64,000 bases of DNA. It comes from Algoriphagus sp. AK58. GTDB taxonomy: Bacteria > Bacteroidota > Bacteroidia > Cytophagales > Cyclobacteriaceae. The DNA is taken from positions 372,001-436,000 of the forward strand of contig NZ_QEIG01000008.1 in assembly GCF_014324365.1 (NCBI RefSeq), read 5' to 3'. Under the pieces are notes generated by a model that worked only from the letters and a program-made list of their open reading frames with translations, was not told the DNA's origin and searched no databases. How positions within the stretch are numbered: the stretch's first letter is position 1; each line of letters starts with the position of its first letter. Positions 57,133-64,000 of the stretch are shown here, one piece after another. The translations under genes and the position numbers were made by a program.

Positions 57133-58596
57133 ATGCCGATTATCGACTTATCCATTTTCCTGGTGTACATGCTGGCCATTGTAGGATTTGGGATTTCTTT
57201 TTCTTTCCGAAAGCGGAGTGCCGCTGACTTTACTACCGGCGGGGGGCGGCTGCCATCCTGGGCGATTGGCATGTCCATCTTTGCCACGTTTGTAAGCAGC
57301 ATCAGCTTTTTGGCTTTACCGGGTAATGCCTACGGCGGCAATTGGAACGGATTCGTATTCAGCCTCTCGATTCCCCTAGCTGCTTGGGTAGCAGTTTGCT
57401 TTTTTGTCCCGCTTTACCGCAAACTCCAAAGTGAATCGGCCTATTTCTACCTCGAACAGCGATTTGGAAGCTGGGCTAGGATCTACGCTTCGCTGTGCTA
57501 CCTGCTTACCCAATTGGCCAGAATGGGAGCAATCATGTACCTCCTGGCCTTGCCGATGCATGCACTTTTGGGATGGAGCATTCCGATGATCATCATCATT
57601 ACAGGGGTCAGCGTAGTAGTCTATTCCATGTTTGGAGGCATCGAAGCGGTAGTCTGGACCGATGCTGTACAGGGCATTATCCTGATTGGAGGGGCATTAG
57701 CCTGCTTGGGGGTGATCTTTTTAGGGATTCCAGGAGGGCCGAGCGAAGTCATCCGCATCGCTCAGGAGTCGGACAAATTCAGCTTGGGTAGTTTCAACCT
57801 GGATTTTACCACTTCCACTTTCTGGATGATTTTGGTCTACGGGCTGTTTATCAACCTGCAGAATTTCGGCATCGACCAAAGCTACGTGCAGCGCTACCTG
57901 GCCGCACGCACCGAGCAGGAAGCCCAAAAATCCACCTGGTTGGGGAGCTTGCTTTACCTGCCGGTTTCCTTTGTGTTTTTCTTTATCGGCACGGCTCTTT
58001 TTGCCTTTTATCAGGCGCAGCCCGAATTGCTCCCTGAAGGCACTTCCCCTGACAAGGTATTTCCCCATTTCATCGTCCATCAGCTTCCGGTCGGTATTAC
58101 CGGTTTGTTGATCGCTTCCATTTTCGCAGCAGGTATGAGTACCGTGTCCACGAGTATCAATAGTTCAGCTACGGTCATCCTGTCCGATCATTTCAAAAAG
58201 TATATTCACCCCAATCCTTCCGAAAAGCTTTCCCTTCGGGTACTACGGTTTTCCTCCCTCGGGATGGGATTAGCAAGTATTTTGGTGGGTTTAGCCTTCA
58301 ATGGGGTGACAAGTGCCCTGGATGCTTGGTGGGCACTTTCTTCGATTTTTAGCGGAGGAATTTTGGGATTATTCCTCTTGGGCTTGCTGTCCAAAACCCA
58401 AAAACCACAGGCCGTACTCGGAGTCATCTTGGGTGTTTTGGTCATCGCTTGGATGAGCTTGTCCAGCATCTTAGTCAAAAACGGCATGGACCCTTCTCTT
58501 GCCAATCCCCTTCACACCAATATGACGATTGTGATCGGCACCGCGGTGGTGTTTTTGGTGGGGTTTGGGTTAGGGAGATTGGTGAAGGGGAAGTAG
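57133..58596 (+). CDS. sodium:solute symporter (SSS family)
   Basis: A 487-aa protein with 13 or so helices. SSS features: FATFVSSISFLALPGNAYGG, QSYVQRYLAARTEQEAQKS, GLLIASIFAAGMSTVSTSIN. Some members (SiaT) carry sialic acid. It lies 35 bases after the lyase, so it likely imports the lyase substrate. Confidence 0.87.
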   Translation: MPIIDLSIFLVYMLAIVGFGISFSFRKRSAADFTTGGGRLPSWAIGMSIFATFVSSISFLALPGNAYGGNWNGFVFSLSIPLAAWVAVCFFVPLYRKLQSESAYFYLEQRFGSWARIYASLCYLLTQLARMGAIMYLLALPMHALLGWSIPMIIIITGVSVVVYSMFGGIEAVVWTDAVQGIILIGGALACLGVIFLGIPGGPSEVIRIAQESDKFSLGSFNLDFTTSTFWMILVYGLFINLQNFGIDQSYVQRYLAARTEQEAQKSTWLGSLLYLPVSFVFFFIGTALFAFYQAQPELLPEGTSPDKVFPHFIVHQLPVGITGLLIASIFAAGMSTVSTSINSSATVILSDHFKKYIHPNPSEKLSLRVLRFSSLGMGLASILVGLAFNGVTSALDAWWALSSIFSGGILGLFLLGLLSKTQKPQAVLGVILGVLVIAWMSLSSILVKNGMDPSLANPLHTNMTIVIGTAVVFLVGFGLGRLVKGK

Positions 58597-58712
58597 GCTG
58601 GAAAAATGAGCTTTTTTGCACTTCACAGAATAACCACAAAGAGATCTGCGTCTCCTAGTATCCGATTTACTAGACACAAATCTGAAAACCCAATTCTGAA
58701 AACTCTCAATCC

Positions 58713-59222
58713 CTACCCAATCACCCTACTCTCCAAAAAAGGCAACCACTCCTCAGCCTGTCGCTCGGCGTACTCGGAAAGAAAATAGGATAGGGAGGGT
58801 TTGAAGGGTTCGCTTCGCAGGATCATGCCGGCTTGTTCGGGAGTCTTATCCCCTTTGCTGACATTGCAGCGGTTGCAGGCGGTGACCAGATTGGTCCAGG
58901 AGGTCTTTCCTCCTTTGGATCGGGGCAGCACGTGGTCGATGGTGAGGTGACGCTTACTGCCACAGTATTGGCATTCTCCTTTGTCCCTACGGAAAAGGTT
59001 GGCACGGTTGAGCAAGACGCCTTTGAAGGGAATGTTTTTGTATTGGGAAAGCCGGATAACGGCAGGATATTGGAAGCTTCGGGACACCGTGCGGATTTCG
59101 AGCAAATCATAGGTAGAGAGCACATTGGCTTTCTCCAAAAGTACCAAGACAATAGCCTTCTGAACCGGTACCACTGCCACCGGTGAATGATCTAAGTTCA
59201 ACACCAATACCCTCTTTTCCAT
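58713..59222 (-). CDS. HNH endonuclease-domain protein
   Basis: A 169-aa protein. The zinc-bound HNH core is CQYCGSKRHLTIDHVLPRSKGG ... NLVTACNRCNVSKGDK, about residues 85-125 (position given). N-terminal part LVLNLDHSPVAVVPVQKAIVL is typical of a widely conserved Bacteroidota HNH protein of unknown role, not linked to restriction here. It ends the tsaD-smpB operon. Confidence 0.88.
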   Translation of the reverse strand: MEKRVLVLNLDHSPVAVVPVQKAIVLVLLEKANVLSTYDLLEIRTVSRSFQYPAVIRLSQYKNIPFKGVLLNRANLFRRDKGECQYCGSKRHLTIDHVLPRSKGGKTSWTNLVTACNRCNVSKGDKTPEQAGMILRSEPFKPSLSYFLSEYAERQAEEWLPFLESRVIG

Positions 59223-59226
59223 ACGC

Positions 59227-60024
59227 TTAACTTACGATCGACCGCCAATCCAAAACGACCTGTTCACTGGAATTGTTTCTCAAAAAGTCCTCCCACTCAT
59301 CCACATCGGAAATCTTCATCCGGTTGTCCATCCAAAGGATTTCTTCGGCCCCTAGGTAAAGCCCGTAGTTCGTTTTTTGGGTTGAAAGGTCTCTAAACAC
59401 AACTAAATCCCCTGCTTGTACCTCCTCGGGTATCACGCTTTTCCCGGGAATTTTTCCCGAAATCCAGGAATATCCTCCAATAAAAAAGATCAGGGAAAAG
59501 GCATGGGCTTCATCCAACCCGAAAATACTTCGTCCCCCTGCCTGAAAGGGAGCATGAAGGTATCGGAGGCCGATTTCGGTAATCTCTTCTCTGGATGCTT
59601 TGGAAGCATGTGGCCGGAAGGTCCCTGCAAAACCGATATGGTCCTGCCAGTTGAAGAGTTCGAGTTCGGAAAAATGGAGCCGGCTACCCGGAAGCAGATA
59701 GAGATTGGCTCCCAAATACTCAATGGCAGCAATCGGGCTAGTGACAATCTGAAAGTCCTGATTGAGAAATTTCTGGTACTCTTCAGTCGTGATTTCCTTG
59801 ATCAGCTTGGCCCAAACCCATCCTCCGATGCCAGTATCTTCATGGTAAATCCTGAACCATTGCCTATCAGAGGTCAGTCCGTTGATTTGGTAACATTCTC
59901 CGAAAAGCAATTGGGTAACTAGGGCAGAATCAAAAGTCGGCTGGTGATATACCGGGAGGATCGTTTGCCGACATATCCCGTACGCATCAATCAAAGGCCA
60001 TTCGCTGGAGCTCCCTTTTTGCAT
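59227..60024 (-). CDS. SH3-like plus NlpC/P60-like protein lacking catalytic residues
   Basis: A 265-aa protein. Residues about 20-80 resemble an SH3b domain (GGWVWAKLI); 150-265 resemble NlpC/P60 (YLHAPFQAGGRSIFGLD, AGDLVVF, YGLYLGAEEIL). At the place of the DCSG nucleophile there is Asp171-Glu172 (no Cys), and the HVGIYLG histidine is Asn219. It has no obvious signal peptide. It overlaps smpB by 38 bases. I read it as a pseudo-enzyme, perhaps a binding protein. Confidence 0.75.
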   Translation of the reverse strand: MQKGSSSEWPLIDAYGICRQTILPVYHQPTFDSALVTQLLFGECYQINGLTSDRQWFRIYHEDTGIGGWVWAKLIKEITTEEYQKFLNQDFQIVTSPIAAIEYLGANLYLLPGSRLHFSELELFNWQDHIGFAGTFRPHASKASREEITEIGLRYLHAPFQAGGRSIFGLDEAHAFSLIFFIGGYSWISGKIPGKSVIPEEVQAGDLVVFRDLSTQKTNYGLYLGAEEILWMDNRMKISDVDEWEDFLRNNSSEQVVLDWRSIVS

Positions 60025-60457
60025 CTTTTTCCTTTAGGTCCTGTCGTTTATCGTGAAGTTTTTTACCTCTTGCCAGGGCGATTTCCATTTTGGCTTTGCC
60101 GCGGTCATTGATAAATATACGAACCGGAATGATTGCAAGCCCCTTTTCCTGGGACTTAGTTTGGAGCTTTTCCAACTCTTTTTTGCTGAGCAGCAGTTTT
60201 CTATCCCTCACCGCTTCATGATTGTAGCTCGCAGCCATGCTGTAAGGTGCGATGTGCATCTGACGGACAAAAAGTTCATCATCCAAAAACATACAGTACG
60301 CTTCCGTCAAGGAAACCTTCCCCTCACGGATGGACTTGATCTCGGTGCCTTTGAGCATCAGACCGGCCACATAGGTATCAATGAATTCAAACTCGAAGCT
60401 TGCCTTCTTATTCTTGATGTTGACGACCTTTTCGAAGCGATTGGACTTAGTGGACAT
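59987..60457 (-). CDS. smpB: SmpB, tmRNA-binding protein
   Basis: A 156-aa SsrA-binding protein with KASFEFEFIDTYVAGLML, LKGTEIKSIREGK and the C-terminal HDKRQDLKEKDAKRELQR. It rescues stalled ribosomes with tmRNA. One base separates it from tsaD. Confidence 0.96.
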   Translation of the reverse strand: MSTKSNRFEKVVNIKNKKASFEFEFIDTYVAGLMLKGTEIKSIREGKVSLTEAYCMFLDDELFVRQMHIAPYSMAASYNHEAVRDRKLLLSKKELEKLQTKSQEKGLAIIPVRIFINDRGKAKMEIALARGKKLHDKRQDLKEKDAKRELQRMAFD

Positions 60458-60458
60458 A

Positions 60459-61472
60459 TCAGAATTTCATTTTGGCCAAAGGAGTCACGTCCATTCCGAC
60501 GAATTCTCCCTTGAGGTACTTGTAGTGAGCAGCCATGGCGATCATAGCCGCGTTGTCAGTGCAGTATTCGAATTTGGGGATATAGAGGTTCCAGCCTTTT
60601 CGACGGGCCAGTTCAGAGAGTGTGGACCTCAAGCCAGAATTGGCAGAGACACCGCCTGCGATAGCAATTTCTTTGACTCCATACTGCTTCACAGCTTCTT
60701 TGAGCTTGATAAGCAGCATCTCGATCAGGGTATATTGGATGCTGGCGCAAAGGTCAGGCAGGTTTTCCTCGATAAACTTGGGATTTTCCTGAAGCTGGTC
60801 CCGAAGAAAGTAAAGCACGGCAGTTTTGATCCCTGAGAAGGAATAATTCAGTCCCGGCATTCGGGTGATGGGAAACTGGAAAGCTTTGGGGTTTCCCTCC
60901 TTGGCGTATTTATCCACCAAAGGTCCTCCCGGGTAAGGCAAACCTAGTAGCTTGGCTGTCTTGTCAAAAGCCTCTCCGACGGCATCATCCTGAGTCTCTC
61001 CGATCACCTCCATATCCAAGAAGTCTTTCACCAATACGAGCTGTGTATGGCCTCCACTGACGGTAAGGCAAATGAAGGGGAAGCTAGGCTTGGGATCTTC
61101 GATAAAATGGGCAAGCACGTGGGCCTGCATGTGGTTCACATCGATCAAAGGGACATTCAAGGCTCTGGCAAACGCCTTGGCAAAACTCACTCCCACCAGC
61201 AGTGAACCCATCAAGCCGGGACCACGGGTAAAAGCTACCGCAGAAAGTTGGTCCTTTGAAACACCGGAAGTGGAAATCGCCTCGTGGATGACGGGAATCA
61301 GATTTTCCTGATGGGCACGGGAAGCCAATTCGGGCACTACTCCCCCATATTTTTCATGTACTGATTGTGTGGCCACAATATTATTGAGTACTTTGCCATT
61401 TACTATCATGGAGGCGGAAGTCTCGTCACACGAGGACTCAATTGCTAGTATAGAAATATCGTTTGTACCCAT
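60459..61472 (-). CDS. tsaD: TsaD, tRNA t6A37 threonylcarbamoyltransferase
   Basis: A 337-aa ASKHA-fold protein. Start MGTNDISILAIESSCDETS; metal motif NHMQAHVLAH; GGPLVDKYAKEGNP; GGVSANSGLR. It transfers the threonylcarbamoyl group to A37 of ANN-decoding tRNAs with TsaB/TsaE. Confidence 0.96.
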   Translation of the reverse strand: MGTNDISILAIESSCDETSASMIVNGKVLNNIVATQSVHEKYGGVVPELASRAHQENLIPVIHEAISTSGVSKDQLSAVAFTRGPGLMGSLLVGVSFAKAFARALNVPLIDVNHMQAHVLAHFIEDPKPSFPFICLTVSGGHTQLVLVKDFLDMEVIGETQDDAVGEAFDKTAKLLGLPYPGGPLVDKYAKEGNPKAFQFPITRMPGLNYSFSGIKTAVLYFLRDQLQENPKFIEENLPDLCASIQYTLIEMLLIKLKEAVKQYGVKEIAIAGGVSANSGLRSTLSELARRKGWNLYIPKFEYCTDNAAMIAMAAHYKYLKGEFVGMDVTPLAKMKF

Positions 61473-64000
61473 TGGAAAAGAAGGCGAAAGTTACGGATTT
61501 TTTGCACAAAGCTTTCCGAGTGATTCTTTGGGTTGTCTTTTCTACCCTTCTTCTTCTGATTGGGTTGGCATTAGCTCTCCAGGTTACCGCAGTCCAAAAC
61601 TGGGCTATCGACAAAGTCGCCGGCTATCTTAACACTCGTACTAGTTTTCGGACGGAGATTGGTTCCATCCGTATTTCTTGGTGGGATGCTCTTTCTGTTG
61701 AAAACATCAACATCTATGACCAAAAAGACAGCCTGATGATCGGGGCGGAGAAGGTCTATGCGGATTTTGCACTTCTCTCGTTGATCCCTCCAGGAGATCC
61801 GACAATAGATGCCATCCGACTGGAAAAGGCAAATGTCAACCTGATCACTCACCCGGGAGATTCACTGATCAATATCAACCGGTGGATTGAGGAGTTGTCG
61901 GATATTTTTGGGTCTGATCAACCAAGCACTTCAGAAACCCGGTTTTTCATCTCAGGCATTGAACTGCGTCAGTCTGAATTTTCCCTTTTAGACTTAAATG
62001 CACAGCCTATTACAGAAGGCTTGGACTATACGCGATTGGAGTTTAGGGAAATTACAGCCAATGCTGAAAAATTCAGCTTTAAAGGATCCACCTTAGGTCT
62101 CCACATCAAACTGTTGACTGGAGTGGAGGCCAATTCCGGCCTGAAAATCGAGGATCTAAAAACCAACCTGACCTACAGCCCAAAATTCCTGGAACTGGAT
62201 CAGCTTAATCTTCGCTCAGAAAACAGCCATATCAAAAACTACCTCCGGATGGACCTGACCGGACCGGATGGTTTTTCGGATTTTCTGAATCAAGTCAAGA
62301 TTACCGCAAGAATGGAAGAGACCAAGCTCCACTTGTCTGACTTAAAGCTTTTTGCCAATTCTCTTCCTGAAATCGAAGATGACATTTACCTCAGCGGTGA
62401 AGTCACAGGATACATTTCGGATATGAAATCCGATGAATTCCTTATCAGAATAGGTCAAAAAACGGCCCTGTTCGGCTCCTTTTTGATAGATGGACTTCCT
62501 GAAATCGAGAACACCTATTTCAATCTGTCACTAAAAAACTCCGTCATTTCGGCCAATGATCTCGCCCCCTACCTAAGCCCCGAGATCCAAAAACAAATCC
62601 GAAAATTCAACACTATCCGATTGGATGCGGATTTCGCAGGATTACTGAGCAGGTTTACTACCAATGGAGACTTCCGAACAGGCATTGGTAACGTCAGCGG
62701 TAGGGTCAATTATGATCTAGTCAATGATATTCCCACCCTAGTCTCACGGGTTAAAATCCAAAATCTGGATCTGGGCATTCTGACGGAAGACAAGGAGCTA
62801 CTGCAAAAAGTTTCTTTGCAGGGAAATGTGAATGTAAAAGGCGCAACAATCGAAACTGCCTTGATCGATCTCAATGCTAACATCAGCGAACTTGGCATCA
62901 ATCAGTATAACTTCACCAATATCCAGACCGATGCTACCTATGGCTTGAACCTGTTTCGTGGAAACCTGAAAGTAGATGACCCTAACCTGAAAACAACGGT
63001 AAGAGGATATGTCAATTTAAAGGAGTCGGTGGATTCTGTCCGACTGAGTGTGCAGTTGGATACCGCTTTTTTGGATCAGATCAACTTGATTGAAACCCCT
63101 TCCTTTTTAAGTGGCAACCTCAGTATTGACACCAAGGGAATTACCTTGGATAAAATCCAAGGAATAGCCCGATTTACGGACATCAAGGCTGGCTATGAAG
63201 ACCGTTTTCTGGATGTGGGTGATTTCTTTTTCCAATCGCTATTTGCAGGAGGTACCCGCACCCTTTCACTCAACTCAGATTACCTGGTTGTGGCTGCATC
63301 CGGGCAATTCAATCTGGAACAGATGGGCAAGGATTTGAATATGCTCGGCCAACAATACTTAGCCATTCTTCTCAATGAAGAACAGCCCATTGCTGATTTG
63401 GACGAGTATTTTTCTGAGACTTACAATCTGGATCTAAATATCCGAATGCCTAACGTCAATCCATTGATCCAACTTTTTCAACCTGACCTTAAAATCTCGA
63501 AAAACAATATTCTGGAGGGGGCTTTTTACCAAACTCCCGAGAATACGGTATTCAATTTCTTCACCTCCATCGATACCATCAGCTTTCAGGGTAATACTGC
63601 TTTCGGTACCAATATTGACTTTAACACCTCTAAGATCATCAACAGTAAAGACATCCTAGCCTCATTTTACGTCTATTCCAAAGTGCAAAAAGTGGGAGAA
63701 GACCTCAATTTTAAAAATTTGGGTATGGAAGCCATTTGGGATCAGACCAATCTGGACCTGTTGATCAGCTTGGATCAGGATTCCACTCAGAGTAAGGCAA
63801 GAATCGAAGCAGAAACCAAGTTTTCCACATCAGGAACCACACTCAAGTTCAAACCTTCTCTGCTAAGGGTCCTCAATAGAGATTGGCAATTTGACCCGGA
63901 AAACTCCGTGACACTTTCACAAGGAGAGGTGATGATCAATAAACTCTTTGTATCCAATGAAAACCAATCCTTAGGACTAGACGGTAAGATTAGTCAAAAT
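61472..64000 (+). CDS. TamB-like translocation/assembly protein, N-terminal part (cut by window edge)
   Basis: I translated the frame from TTG 61472 and it stays open to position 64000 (843 codons), including VKITARMEETKLHLSDL and TALFGSFLIDGLPEIE. It has an N-terminal membrane anchor (VILWVVFSTLLLLIGLALAL) and then long beta-rich repeats of the AsmA/TamB type, which move lipids or outer-membrane proteins between membranes. The start is uncertain: TTG 61472 overlaps the tsaD start by 1 base; TTG 61502 and GTG 61520 are alternatives. Divergent from tsaD. Confidence 0.83.
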   Translation, partial: MEKKAKVTDFLHKAFRVILWVVFSTLLLLIGLALALQVTAVQNWAIDKVAGYLNTRTSFRTEIGSIRISWWDALSVENINIYDQKDSLMIGAEKVYADFALLSLIPPGDPTIDAIRLEKANVNLITHPGDSLININRWIEELSDIFGSDQPSTSETRFFISGIELRQSEFSLLDLNAQPITEGLDYTRLEFREITANAEKFSFKGSTLGLHIKLLTGVEANSGLKIEDLKTNLTYSPKFLELDQLNLRSENSHIKNYLRMDLTGPDGFSDFLNQVKITARMEETKLHLSDLKLFANSLPEIEDDIYLSGEVTGYISDMKSDEFLIRIGQKTALFGSFLIDGLPEIENTYFNLSLKNSVISANDLAPYLSPEIQKQIRKFNTIRLDADFAGLLSRFTTNGDFRTGIGNVSGRVNYDLVNDIPTLVSRVKIQNLDLGILTEDKELLQKVSLQGNVNVKGATIETALIDLNANISELGINQYNFTNIQTDATYGLNLFRGNLKVDDPNLKTTVRGYVNLKESVDSVRLSVQLDTAFLDQINLIETPSFLSGNLSIDTKGITLDKIQGIARFTDIKAGYEDRFLDVGDFFFQSLFAGGTRTLSLNSDYLVVAASGQFNLEQMGKDLNMLGQQYLAILLNEEQPIADLDEYFSETYNLDLNIRMPNVNPLIQLFQPDLKISKNNILEGAFYQTPENTVFNFFTSIDTISFQGNTAFGTNIDFNTSKIINSKDILASFYVYSKVQKVGEDLNFKNLGMEAIWDQTNLDLLISLDQDSTQSKARIEAETKFSTSGTTLKFKPSLLRVLNRDWQFDPENSVTLSQGEVMINKLFVSNENQSLGLDGKISQN

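Overview
The window reads as a chromosomal segment of a Bacteroidota bacterium, most likely order Cytophagales and close to Cyclobacteriaceae (Algoriphagus-like). This rests on GH97 and sulfatase genes with lipoprotein or Sec signals, carboxypeptidase-domain TonB receptors, a clade II nosZ operon without nosR, and TAnnTTTG-type promoter motifs. The assignment is an inference from gene content. I saw no rRNA, tRNA, CRISPR array or insertion sequence.

Layout. (1) 1-7451: an XylR-like regulator (cut by the left edge) and an MFS sugar transporter diverge from a tight four-gene operon of secreted carbohydrate enzymes: two BNR propeller proteins, a ChbG-type deacetylase and an unclassified 734-aa propeller plus helical protein. 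(2) 8161-8691: an ECF sigma factor without a visible anti-sigma gene. (3) 8861-17777, minus strand: a nitrous-oxide respiration operon running Rrf2 regulator, RIC, a 12-TM protein fused in frame to a cytochrome c lipoprotein, nosZ, a membrane protein, nosL, nosD, nosF, nosY. (4) 17778-23848: an Rnk-like protein, a probable decayed gene, HPP / DUF302 / methyltransferase genes, and class III ribonucleotide reductase (nrdD, a separate 56-codon glycyl-radical piece, nrdG). (5) 24066-30960, plus strand: an unrecognised 595-aa protein, a QueD-like enzyme, a second RIC, an NnrS-like membrane protein, a small Cys protein and a NosA/OprC-type copper receptor. (6) 31018-34574: moaCB fusion, PLP decarboxylase, fasciclin lipoprotein and a second Rrf2 regulator. 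(7) 34636-44962: three sulfatases, a putative TIM-barrel glycosidase, a FecA-like TonB receptor and a GH33 sialidase. (8) 45075-48665: hydrolase, phosphoribosyltransferase, a small conserved protein and class II ribonucleotide reductase. (9) 48767-58596: GH97, two esterase-like proteins, two propeller proteins, a NanA/DapA-family lyase and a sodium symporter. (10) 58713-64000: HNH protein, a catalytically dead NlpC/P60-like protein, smpB, tsaD and the start of a TamB-like protein.

How it fits together. Regions 3-6 look like one low-oxygen / nitric-oxide programme: N2O reduction, copper delivery and uptake (NosL, NosDFY, NosA), di-iron repair (two RICs), oxygen-independent dNTP synthesis, and molybdopterin steps. 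A palindrome of the form AGGATA-N4-TATCCT, or a half-degenerate version, recurs upstream of both Rrf2 genes, both RIC genes, the decarboxylase-moaCB pair and the fasciclin gene. It is the best candidate for a shared operator. Regions 1, 7 and 9 form a separate glycan-harvesting programme for sulfated and acidic sugars, possibly including sialic acids (GH33, NanA-family lyase, SSS and MFS transporters).
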